Shown in pieces: positions 1 to 8,414 of a stretch of DNA of 22,612 nt (its first letter is position 1; each line of letters begins with the position of its first letter). This DNA is from Polaribacter sp. (GTDB lineage: Bacteria; Bacteroidota; Bacteroidia; Flavobacteriales; Flavobacteriaceae): the NCBI GenBank assembly GCA_029245665.1, contig JAQWOW010000034.1, forward strand, positions 1 through 22,612, given 5' to 3'. The position numbers and the translations under genes are program-made. A model generated the notes under the pieces. The model was not told the DNA's origin and searched no databases. It saw only the letters and a program-made list of their open reading frames with translations.

Positions 1-157
1 AAATTATAAACACGCATTATTCTTTAATTAGTTCAATAATATTAAAGTAATTAATATCCTCAAGAAAACAGATTGTTTCACATTTGTAGAGACAGATCTT
101 GATTGTTTATTTGTTGTGTTTCAATTTAAGTTTCATTTACTAAAAATAACAATATTA
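1..157. other. AT-rich non-coding left edge
   Basis: No open reading frame of useful length or recognisable RNA gene is visible here on either strand. The stretch lies beyond the 3' end of susD and its hairpin terminator. It may be the flank of a gene outside the window. Confidence 0.4.
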
Positions 158-196
158 AAAAGGCAAGCAAATAAGAAATAGAATTGCTTGCCTTTT
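158..196 (-). terminator. Intrinsic terminator after susD
   Basis: The arms AAAAGGCAAGCAA (158-170) and TTGCTTGCCTTTT (184-196) form a perfect 13-bp stem with a 13-nt loop. On the minus strand the stem is followed by a T-rich stretch (TTTTTAATATT). It sits 17 bp beyond the susD stop codon, where the susCD transcript would end. Because the outer pairs are A-T, it could also work for a plus-strand transcript entering from the other side. Confidence 0.75.
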
Positions 197-212
197 AGTA
201 TTAACCTAAATT

Positions 213-1856
213 TTAATATCCAGGATTCTGAACTAATTCTGAATTTAATTGCAATTCATTACTAGGAATTGGCCAACGAATTTCAAAATCTGAAAACTGT
301 GGCGCTGGATTACCTGTATTGGACCAAGCAGGTTGTGTTATATTAATTGCTTGTGAATATTTCCCAAAACGAATTAAGTCATTTCTTCTCCAACCCTCAA
401 AACAAAGTTCTTTTCTTCGTTCTGATAAAATTTCATTTGCGTTCTCTTCCATACTTCCTAGAATCATTAAAGGAGCTACCTCCTGATCTTTCACTTCACT
501 AGGCCATTTCGTTGCGCGTATTCGCAATTTATTCACAGTCATGTCTATATCTGATTGAGTGATTTTACCTTGACCATTTAAAGCTTCTGCGTACATCAAT
601 AATACATCAGAATATCGAATATAAGGCTGATCAAAAGGGGTGTCGTTGCCCCAGTTGCTTGGTCTTATATTATGCCATTTCCAAGGTTTCCAATTAGCAC
701 GTCCACCAGAAAGACTTGATTTTCTGGCATCTCCATTGTACATGCCATCCTCTGAAGTCCAGGGTCCTTGATTTACATTGTGCTTGGCTACATTATTTCT
801 ACTTCTTATATCGTCTTCATGATATCCTTGCGCAAAAGTATAATTATTTCTTGCACCCCAAGAACCACTTCCTATTGGTAGTGGAGCACTTGTTCCTGCC
901 AATTCCCAATTTACAAACCAATTATTTCCTGACTGTCCGCCGTTAATGACATTTCCGTTTGGCCCATAAAAAGTTCCTAAGCTCCCACCTTGATTTATAC
1001 CAGGTCCGTCAAAACCAATGGCAAAAATCATTTCTCTATTTTGTTCATTATCCAAAGCAAATACACTTGGGTAAAAATCTAGTATCTCGTAGGTATTTCC
1101 ATCGATTACCTCTTTTAATTTGGTTTCGGCTAATCCATATTTATCGCTTTCATACAATGGAAAACCTGTCATTTGAAGATACACTTTACCTAACAATGCT
1201 TGTGCGGCACCTTTTGTTGCGCGTCCACCACCTTGAGATGCACTTAGAACAGATTCTGCAAATAATAAGTCATTTACAATAAAGTTGTATACTTCTTTTG
1301 GAGTAGATTGTGCAACTTGAATATCTTCTAAATTCGTAGTTTCATTTTTTACTAATGGTATGTTTTCCCAAGAACTTACTAGTGCAAAATATAACATTGC
1401 ACGAACAAAGCGAGATTCTCCTACTAATTGATTTCGAGATTCTAAATCTATTTGGTCTTCAGTCATTGCCGAAATTCGGTCTATGGCACTATTTGCTTTA
1501 TTGACAGAAATATATAGATTTTCCCAAATACTTCTAACGGTAGCATTTGATGGTGATAATGAATGTAGGTATATTGGTTTCGCAATTGCTCCCCAATTTG
1601 GAACACAAATTTCATCTGCTGAAACTGTCCCCCACATACTTAACCAACCATTCATATCAGACGCTAGGACACGTGTAGCGTCGTAGGTTCCAATGGTAAA
1701 AATTTCTGCACCATTTTTATCTTTTAAAAGTGTATTTGGATCTGCAAAGCCTGTTGGAGCTTCATTAAGGAAGTTTTCAGTATTGTTACATCCTGCAAAT
1801 ACTAGTAGTAGACAAAAGATATAAAAACTATTTGTTGTTGATTTAATTGTATTCAT
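213..1856 (-). CDS. SusD/RagB-family glycan-binding outer-membrane lipoprotein
   Basis: A SusD-like lipoprotein of 547 aa, the usual family length, forming the lid of a SusCD transporter that captures oligosaccharides at the cell surface. The N-terminus has a hydrophobic signal ending in a lipobox with Cys at residue 23 (VFAGC), so the mature protein should be lipidated. Family hallmarks are visible: a TPR-like N-terminal half, YIRYSDVLLMYAEALN near residue 415, SERRKEL..E..RR.DLIRFGKY from residue 478, and the typical closing WPIP..EL..N..L.QNPGY. It starts 18 bp downstream of the susC stop codon and is clearly co-transcribed with it. The ligand cannot be read from the sequence; the neighbouring hydrolases and sulfatases suggest a sulfated polysaccharide. 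Confidence 0.95.
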   Translation of the reverse strand: MNTIKSTTNSFYIFCLLLVFAGCNNTENFLNEAPTGFADPNTLLKDKNGAEIFTIGTYDATRVLASDMNGWLSMWGTVSADEICVPNWGAIAKPIYLHSLSPSNATVRSIWENLYISVNKANSAIDRISAMTEDQIDLESRNQLVGESRFVRAMLYFALVSSWENIPLVKNETTNLEDIQVAQSTPKEVYNFIVNDLLFAESVLSASQGGGRATKGAAQALLGKVYLQMTGFPLYESDKYGLAETKLKEVIDGNTYEILDFYPSVFALDNEQNREMIFAIGFDGPGINQGGSLGTFYGPNGNVINGGQSGNNWFVNWELAGTSAPLPIGSGSWGARNNYTFAQGYHEDDIRSRNNVAKHNVNQGPWTSEDGMYNGDARKSSLSGGRANWKPWKWHNIRPSNWGNDTPFDQPYIRYSDVLLMYAEALNGQGKITQSDIDMTVNKLRIRATKWPSEVKDQEVAPLMILGSMEENANEILSERRKELCFEGWRRNDLIRFGKYSQAINITQPAWSNTGNPAPQFSDFEIRWPIPSNELQLNSELVQNPGY

Positions 1857-1874
1857 TTTCTTAAGTTTTTTTTA

Positions 1875-4800
1875 TTAAAAGTTTGCATTTAATCCAATTC
1901 TAAATGTTCTAGATCTTGGATAAGAATCAACATCTAATCCCGGGGTTAGCTGATTTCTTCCAACGCTTACATCTGGATCGAAACCACTATAGTTGGTCCA
2001 AACATATACATTGTCCACGGCACCATAGAGTCTTACTGATTTTAGTCCTATTGATTTAGATATTTTTTTAGACAGTCTATAGCCTAATGTTATGTTACTT
2101 AATCTAAGAAAAGATCCATCTTCAATAAATCTTGCGTATGCAGCAGAACCAATGTTTCCACTAGCTCCTGTATTAAAAGATGTTAGGGTATTCTGTGGGT
2201 TTTCTGGAGACCATCGCTCGTTAACAATCGACAATTTATTACCCCAAGGATTGGCTGTGTTCGACCCTTTTTTAATGTTTTTGTTATAAATGTCGTTACC
2301 ATAAGACCATGCTGTCTGTATTGATAAATCAAAACCTTTATAGGAAAAGTTATTTGTAAAACCACCAAAATGTTTTGGTTGGGTGTTACCAATGATATGC
2401 CGATCATCATCATTTATAATGCCATCTCCATTATGATCTTTAAATTTTGTCATCCCAGGACGATACGTTCCTGGAGCAACAGTCGAGTTCGATACAACTC
2501 CTTCTTTTAAATTATAAATATTTACTGAATACCAGTTTTCTGTTCCACTTACATTGGAGTATAATAAATCGGCTGCTTCAGCATCAGTCAAACCATCAAA
2601 TTCTACAAAATCACTGAATGTGTACACACCATCATCTTGTAAACCATAAATCGAACCTAAAGATTCTCCAACACGAACAATGTAATCATTTTGAATTTGA
2701 TTGTCTCCAATAGCAGTCACAAAAAATTCGTCAGCACCTCCTAAATCTAACACCTTGTTCTCGTTAAAACTAATGTTGAAATTGGCATTCCATGTAAAGT
2801 TTGCGTTTTGAATGATATCTGCATTAATAGCAAATTCATATCCTTTGTTATTAACAGTTCCTAAGTTTTGAAAAGATGTTTTAAATCCAGTTGTTACTGG
2901 TAAAGGTACCGCTAACAATAGATCTCTAGTTTCTTTGTCATAATAATCTGCTTCAATATTAATTCGATTATCAAAGAGACCTAATGACAATCCAATGTCG
3001 GTTTGAACCGTAGTTTCCCAGGTTAGATCGTTGTTTTGAAGTCTATTGATAGCTGAACCTGCTGTTAAAGTAGCCCCGTCAAAAATATAACTTGATAATC
3101 CTGCCCTAGCAAGTGATTGATAAGCGCCAATTTGTGTATTGCCAGTTTCTCCATAACTAGCTCTTAATTTAGCATTTGAAATGATAGAACTGTTTTTCAA
3201 GAAATCTTCATTTGAAATACGCCATGCAACACCTACAGAAGGGAAAAACCCCCATTTATTGCCTTTTGCAAATCTTGAGGATCCGTCATATCTGGCACTT
3301 ACCGTAAGTAAGTATTTGTTAAAGGCATCGTATTGAACTCTGGCTAAGTAAGACTCTATACTCGTTTCTACCTCATTAGTTTCTGTTGGCAATGTTTGTA
3401 GAGCAACTTCTAAAGCATCTAAATTAAGCCCTGGAATATCAAAACCAGTAGAAATAGATCTTAAATTTTCAGCATTATTTTGTTGTCTTTCTGCAACCAA
3501 GGTTGCATTGATTCGATGTCTACCAAACTTTTTTACGAAATTTAGATTTTGTTCTGTAACAAGACTTCTATTTGAATTAAAACTAGTAACAGCCCTTCCT
3601 CCCTCTTTTCTTGATGATCCTACATTCTCAGAAAAATAAGCTTTGGTTTTTGACTCTTGAGTAAAACCTCTTATAGAGGATTTAAAAGTTAAACCATCTA
3701 AAATTTTATATTCGACAAAAGCATTCATTCTATTTTGAGAAATCGTTTCATTATTGCTGTTTTGTTCCAACATTACATCAGGATTAGAGATATCACCGTT
3801 TTGATTTGCAATCATTCGACCATTTTCGTCATATTGTATCCCCAATTCACCTGTAGCATAATCGTCTGTAGCGGAATGACGGATAGGCTGAACTGGACTA
3901 AAAAGTGCTGCGCTCGTAACCAAACCAGCACGGCCAGAATTATTATTTGTTGCAGCTGTAACAACCCCAGATCTTAGGGTATAGCCTATGTTGGCACTTA
4001 CACCTGTTCTGATGCGTTTGTTTACTTTTTGAATTACATTGAGATTTAAAGAATACCGTTCTAATCCTGATGTTTTTATAATACCTTCTCTGTTTAGGTA
4101 CGAAACATTAGCGGCATATCGTGTTGCATCTGATCCTCCATTTGCAGACAATCTATAATTTTTGGTAAAAGCAGAGCGTGTAATGTTATCTTGCCAATCA
4201 TCCACAAAAAGAGAAGGGTCATTAGCGTCAACAACAACATAATTACCCGTTCCATCATCTACTCGATATCTTTGTGCTAAATATTTTTTTTGATCAATTA
4301 AATCTGCTGACCATGGTTGAAAATCTGCACTATATTGAATAAATTCTTGTGCAGTTAGAACGTCTAATTTCTTGGACAAATTAGAGATACTTGTAAACGT
4401 TTCAAAATTCAAGTTAACTTTTCCTTTTTTTCCTTTTTTAGTCGTGATAATAATGACACCATTTGCACCTCTTGAACCATAAATAGCTGTGGCGGATGCA
4501 TCCTTAAGAACATCAATTGATTCGATATTACTTGGATCTAGTGATGCTAATGGACTTATAATACTATTCCCTTGACCTGAAGATGTTGATATTCCTTCTC
4601 CAGAAATAGGAAAACCATCCACAACATACAACGGATCGTTACTCGCATTTATGGAAGTTCCACCTCGTATTCTAATTTTAAAACCAGCATCCGGTCCCCC
4701 TTCTGAACTAACGACTTGGACTCCAGAAATTTTAGAAGCCAATGCACCTTCAAATGAAGTCGTTTTTATTTTATCTATTTCTTCAGATTTTATAGTCGCT

Positions 4801-5183
4801 ACAGAACCTGTCAAATCCTTTCTTTTAACAGACCCATACCCTATAACTACTATTTCATCAAGGGAAGAAACATCTGGTAGAAGTATTACATCTATTGTGG
4901 CTTGTATTCCAACTTCTACTTCTTTAGATTTGTACCCAATATAGCTAAAAATTAAAGTAGTATTATTAGAGACTTCAATTTTATAGTTTCCGTCAAAATC
5001 TGATACGGCTCCTAATTTTTCTCCTTTAATTGTAATACTAGCTCCTGGAAGAGGCATCCCTTCAGACATAACATTACCTGTTACCACTTTTTGTTGCGAA
5101 GAGGTATTCAAATAGAAGAAAAGCATCAGGACAATATTTAGAAGGGGTAATAATTTTTTGTGACTTAAAAATGATTTTGGCAT
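1875..5183 (-). CDS. SusC/RagA-family TonB-dependent outer-membrane transporter
   Basis: A SusC-like TonB-dependent transporter of 1102 aa that imports oligosaccharides across the outer membrane using TonB energy and works with the downstream SusD. After a signal peptide (about residues 1-30) comes a CarboxypepD_reg-like domain (about 33-110; VTGNVMSEGMPLPGASITIKG), then the TonB-box/plug start DEIVVIGYGSVKRKDLTGSV. The plug contains YVVDGFPI and the SusC signature DVLKDASATAIYGSRGANGV. The rest is a large beta-barrel ending in an aromatic residue (FRIGLNANF). Length and architecture are complete for the family. There is no extra N-terminal STN domain, so anti-sigma signalling through this transporter is unlikely. 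The promoter region at 5184-5483 carries a candidate -7 box and a direct repeat. Substrate specificity is unknown. Confidence 0.96.
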   Translation of the reverse strand: MPKSFLSHKKLLPLLNIVLMLFFYLNTSSQQKVVTGNVMSEGMPLPGASITIKGEKLGAVSDFDGNYKIEVSNNTTLIFSYIGYKSKEVEVGIQATIDVILLPDVSSLDEIVVIGYGSVKRKDLTGSVATIKSEEIDKIKTTSFEGALASKISGVQVVSSEGGPDAGFKIRIRGGTSINASNDPLYVVDGFPISGEGISTSSGQGNSIISPLASLDPSNIESIDVLKDASATAIYGSRGANGVIIITTKKGKKGKVNLNFETFTSISNLSKKLDVLTAQEFIQYSADFQPWSADLIDQKKYLAQRYRVDDGTGNYVVVDANDPSLFVDDWQDNITRSAFTKNYRLSANGGSDATRYAANVSYLNREGIIKTSGLERYSLNLNVIQKVNKRIRTGVSANIGYTLRSGVVTAATNNNSGRAGLVTSAALFSPVQPIRHSATDDYATGELGIQYDENGRMIANQNGDISNPDVMLEQNSNNETISQNRMNAFVEYKILDGLTFKSSIRGFTQESKTKAYFSENVGSSRKEGGRAVTSFNSNRSLVTEQNLNFVKKFGRHRINATLVAERQQNNAENLRSISTGFDIPGLNLDALEVALQTLPTETNEVETSIESYLARVQYDAFNKYLLTVSARYDGSSRFAKGNKWGFFPSVGVAWRISNEDFLKNSSIISNAKLRASYGETGNTQIGAYQSLARAGLSSYIFDGATLTAGSAINRLQNNDLTWETTVQTDIGLSLGLFDNRINIEADYYDKETRDLLLAVPLPVTTGFKTSFQNLGTVNNKGYEFAINADIIQNANFTWNANFNISFNENKVLDLGGADEFFVTAIGDNQIQNDYIVRVGESLGSIYGLQDDGVYTFSDFVEFDGLTDAEAADLLYSNVSGTENWYSVNIYNLKEGVVSNSTVAPGTYRPGMTKFKDHNGDGIINDDDRHIIGNTQPKHFGGFTNNFSYKGFDLSIQTAWSYGNDIYNKNIKKGSNTANPWGNKLSIVNERWSPENPQNTLTSFNTGASGNIGSAAYARFIEDGSFLRLSNITLGYRLSKKISKSIGLKSVRLYGAVDNVYVWTNYSGFDPDVSVGRNQLTPGLDVDSYPRSRTFRIGLNANF

Positions 5184-5263
5184 AATTAAATTTTTAATTT
5201 AGGTTAAGTTTAAATGGATTGAAATTATTTTTGATTAATTTATAGATTATGAATAAAATACTG

Positions 5264-5298
5264 AACTTATATGTTAAAATATCAAACTTATATATTAA
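5264..5298. repeat. Direct repeat with 21-bp spacing in the susC promoter
   Basis: AACTTATATGTTAA (5264-5277) is repeated as AACTTATATATTAA (5285-5298), 13 of 14 bases identical and offset by 21 bp, two helical turns. The distal copy overlaps the predicted -7 box of susC. The spacing is what two regulator subunits on one DNA face would need, but AT-rich chance repetition or a duplicated -7 region cannot be excluded. Confidence 0.45.
5283..5290 (-). promoter_or_regulatory. Candidate -7 box of the susCD promoter
   Basis: The minus strand reads TAAGTTTG, a full match to the Bacteroidota sigma-A -7 consensus TAnnTTTG. It lies about 100 bp upstream of the susC start codon, giving a leader of roughly 90 nt. 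The expected -33 TTTG about 20 nt further upstream is only approximated (TTTAG, near 5315-5319), which lowers confidence. Confidence 0.4.
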
Positions 5299-5483
5299 TT
5301 AAAAAAGTTAAGGCTAAACTATGGATAGATTTTAGTTATTTATAAACATCTTTTACCTAACATTCATCAAAAATTAACATTTCCAAAATAAATATATAGG
5401 TAACTTTTGCTTGAAAAAAGATAGTATTTGAAATATTTACGAGCTTTTTTTTTTGATATTTGTTCACATACAAAATTACTATA

Positions 5484-8414
5484 ATGAAACATTTAAAAAA
5501 TATATTTTTCGGAATATCACTTATAATATTCCAATTTAATTCTAACGGGCAAGATTTTCACAAGAAGAATGCGTTTTCTTTAAATGGGACATGGGAAATT
5601 ATTTTTGATGACAATAATCAAGGTATTGAAAACGACTGGTACCTTGACGAAAATTTCGGAAAACAAAACTTTCAAACGATTGCTGTTCCAAGTTGTTGGG
5701 AAGAGACCAAAAAAAATTACGAAGGTGTTGGGATCTACAGAACAAAATTTACAATTCCAAAGGATTGGAGTGATAAAATAATACAGTTAAATTTTGAAGC
5801 TTCAAATTATAAAACAGAAATATGGATCAATGATCAAGTCGTTGGTTTTCATGAGGGTGGGTATACTCCGTTTAGTTTTAGAATTGACAAATTAATAAAA
5901 GCTGGAGAACAAAACACTTTAGTTGTTAGAGTGGTTAGTCCAATTATTTTAACTGATAAATACATTGACGGTTTAGGACGTCAAGAAGTTCCCATGTGGC
6001 GTGGAGCAATAACTGGAGGTATCTGGCAATCTGTTTCAATTGAAGCCAAAGGTTCTTTGGGAGTTAAAGATGTATTTATTGAGCCAAATATTAACACCAA
6101 TACTTCCGTTTTCAATATTGAAATTGAAAATACTAAAACGGATGTTGAAAAATCTGAAGTAATTGTAAAAATCTTATCTAAAGATGGAAAAGAAGTTGCT
6201 TCAAAAACTGAAACTTTAGAATCTTTACCAGGCAAAAATACAGTTCAATGGAATTTACACATTCCCAATGCTAGATATTGGTCAACAAAAAATCCGTATT
6301 TATATAAAGCTCAAGTAACTGTGAAGAAAGAAGGTGAAATCTCTGATGAATGGGAAACTAAATTTGGAATGCGGGAATTTACAGTTGTAGATGATCAGTT
6401 TTATATGAATGGTGAGCCCATTTATTTGAAAGCTACTTTCTTTGAAGGATTATATCCTGTAGGTCTAGCATATCCTGACAGTCGAGAAATGGCAATCAAA
6501 GAAATTAAATTAGCCAAAGAAGCAGGTTTTAATATGATTCGTCCCTGGCGAAAGCCTGCTCCACAAATGTGGTTAGATTTATGCGATGAAATGGGGGTAT
6601 TAACCGTGGGTAGTCTAGTGATTGAATGCATGTATAGACCAATTTCTACCCCTAGATTACAGTTTGTAGTAGAAAATGAATTGCGTAAAACCATTACAAC
6701 TAACAGAAATAGAACCTGTATCGTTCAATGGGAATTGTTTAATGAAATCAATAGGCCTATATTGGCTCAAATGCTTAATTCAATGTCCGTGTTAGCTCGT
6801 GAATTAGATCCAACACGTATGATCTTAGATGAATCTGGAGGTTGGGGTGAAGGGGCCAATATTTATTTGCCTTTTGAGCGCACGCCAAAAAAATTCAACG
6901 ACATTCATCATTATAGTGGTTCACAAGTAGATGAAAACGAATTTAATGGTTATTTGGCCACTGCAAAAACGAATAAAGACAAAAATAAACTTGGTTTGGC
7001 TGGTGTTAAAAGTTATGGTAAAAATGTGGTTTCAGGAATCATGTCCTATGTTTCAGAATTAGGCTACGGAAGTACACCCGATTTAATTTCAAATATAAAA
7101 GAGTTTGAAACAAAAGGAAACCCAATTGTTGCTCCCTCTATTTATCATAGAGAATTGAACGACGGCTATATTGCCGCTTTACAAAAAATAGGATATGATA
7201 AAATATATCCTAATGTTCAAGATTTCTATTTAGAACAACAAAAAATGCATGGTATTGCTAATAAACGGATGTTAGAAGCTACAAGATTAAATTCTACGAT
7301 AGCTGGTTATTGTGTTCATGCTTTAGTTGGTGGAGACTGGGTTTTAGGTGCTGGTTTATTAGATCTTTGGAGAAATCCAAAAACCTTGGTCTATGAGATG
7401 ACCAAAGAAGCCAACCAAGAACAAATTACTCCAATTCGTATTTTACCAAGAAACGTGTATGCTGAAAAAGGAGCACAGTTAGAGGTTTATGGTGTAAGTG
7501 AACTGACTTCTGAAAAAGTCACTGTTTTCGTAAAAATAAGTTCTAAAAAAGGGATAGTGGTTTATCAAAATAATTTTAGTGGTGAATTTTCAAACGGAAT
7601 TTCAACATTACTTTCTACCCAATTAAACACCTTAAATTTAGAGGGAACTTATACCGTTAATGTTGAAGTGAAAAACAAAAAAGGAAAAGTTATTACATCC
7701 AATTATCAATCTTTTGATGTATTCCAAGAAAAACAATTGAAAACACCCTCAGCTAAAATTGCAGTGGTAGATTTTGACAATACCTTATCTGAATTTTTGA
7801 AAAGCAAAAACATTAATTTTGTTTCATTTAATGAGAATTTAGACAAAAATATTCCTGTACTGGTTGGAAAAACCTCAAAAAAAGATAAGAAATACAAAGA
7901 AAAAGTTCAAGAACTCAGAACCTTCGCAAAAAAAGGTGGATATGTTGTGTTTTTTGAAGTTTTAGGAAAAAGAGTTGCAGGATTTGAGCGTGAACTAAAA
8001 GAAATTGAAGCTGAGACTTTACCATTGGAAGCTGAAATGCAACAAAAATGGGCTACAAGGGGCGGTTGGGCTGCAAAATCTCATGTGGTTTCAAAACATC
8101 AAATTTTTAAAGGTTTGCCGACTGAAATAATTATGCATGGTGTCTACGAAAATGTGCATCCAGAAGTTTCCATATCTAAAATTAAAGGAGATTATATTGC
8201 TGGTTTAATAGGATATGATCATTTTCCAAACAATGAAATTATGAGACGTCATTTCAATGGTCCTGGTGAAGTTTGGTGGGCAGCTGATGTTTTAGAAACT
8301 CAATTTGGAGAAGGAAAGATGTTACTTTCAACCTTGCGAATTATTGAATTTTTAGATACAGATCCTGTAGCAGAAAAACTGCTCTACAATATCATCGACT
8401 ATATTTCTAAATAA
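5484..8414 (+). CDS. GH2-family glycoside hydrolase with C-terminal GATase/ThuA-like domain
   Basis: An exo-acting retaining beta-glycosidase of glycoside hydrolase family 2, 976 aa. I chose the ATG at 5484 because it begins a good signal peptide (MKHLKNIFFGISLIIF, cleavage after NSNGQ); a TTG eight codons earlier is a less likely start. Domains in order are a jelly-roll sugar-binding domain (about 30-190, LNGTWEIIFDD, VPSCWEE, GVGIYRTKF), an immunoglobulin-like domain (about 195-305), and a TIM barrel (about 306-600). The barrel has the acid/base in WELFNEI (Glu 421) and the probable nucleophile in VSELGYGS (Glu 525). A C-terminal domain from about residue 755 resembles the non-catalytic class-I GATase/ThuA-like module of large Bacteroidota glycosidases (KGGYVVFFEVLG, GEGKMLLS, DPVAEKLLYNIIDY). 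The sugar specificity (galactosidase, glucuronidase or other) cannot be decided. Its stop codon overlaps the next gene by one base (TAATG), implying translational coupling. Confidence 0.9.
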   Translation: MKHLKNIFFGISLIIFQFNSNGQDFHKKNAFSLNGTWEIIFDDNNQGIENDWYLDENFGKQNFQTIAVPSCWEETKKNYEGVGIYRTKFTIPKDWSDKIIQLNFEASNYKTEIWINDQVVGFHEGGYTPFSFRIDKLIKAGEQNTLVVRVVSPIILTDKYIDGLGRQEVPMWRGAITGGIWQSVSIEAKGSLGVKDVFIEPNINTNTSVFNIEIENTKTDVEKSEVIVKILSKDGKEVASKTETLESLPGKNTVQWNLHIPNARYWSTKNPYLYKAQVTVKKEGEISDEWETKFGMREFTVVDDQFYMNGEPIYLKATFFEGLYPVGLAYPDSREMAIKEIKLAKEAGFNMIRPWRKPAPQMWLDLCDEMGVLTVGSLVIECMYRPISTPRLQFVVENELRKTITTNRNRTCIVQWELFNEINRPILAQMLNSMSVLARELDPTRMILDESGGWGEGANIYLPFERTPKKFNDIHHYSGSQVDENEFNGYLATAKTNKDKNKLGLAGVKSYGKNVVSGIMSYVSELGYGSTPDLISNIKEFETKGNPIVAPSIYHRELNDGYIAALQKIGYDKIYPNVQDFYLEQQKMHGIANKRMLEATRLNSTIAGYCVHALVGGDWVLGAGLLDLWRNPKTLVYEMTKEANQEQITPIRILPRNVYAEKGAQLEVYGVSELTSEKVTVFVKISSKKGIVVYQNNFSGEFSNGISTLLSTQLNTLNLEGTYTVNVEVKNKKGKVITSNYQSFDVFQEKQLKTPSAKIAVVDFDNTLSEFLKSKNINFVSFNENLDKNIPVLVGKTSKKDKKYKEKVQELRTFAKKGGYVVFFEVLGKRVAGFERELKEIEAETLPLEAEMQQKWATRGGWAAKSHVVSKHQIFKGLPTEIIMHGVYENVHPEVSISKIKGDYIAGLIGYDHFPNNEIMRRHFNGPGEVWWAADVLETQFGEGKMLLSTLRIIEFLDTDPVAEKLLYNIIDYISK

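Larger units (their letters stand above)
5184..5483. promoter_or_regulatory. Divergent intergenic promoter region of the PUL
   Basis: A 300-bp, very AT-rich region between the divergent susC and GH2 genes, with no coding potential. It must hold the promoters of both transcription units. On the susC side there is a match to the Bacteroidota -7 consensus (5283-5290) within a direct repeat (5264-5298). On the GH2 side there is a run of ten T (5445-5454) followed by GATATTTG (5455-5462), one mismatch from TAnnTTTG, and a TTTG at 5427-5430. This second promoter is only suggestive because the spacing (24 nt) is slightly long. Confidence 0.55.

Noticed and set aside
5182..5201. AATTAAA-TT-TTTAATT palindrome near the susC start codon
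   Set aside because: Purely A/T and very short; expected by chance in this composition.
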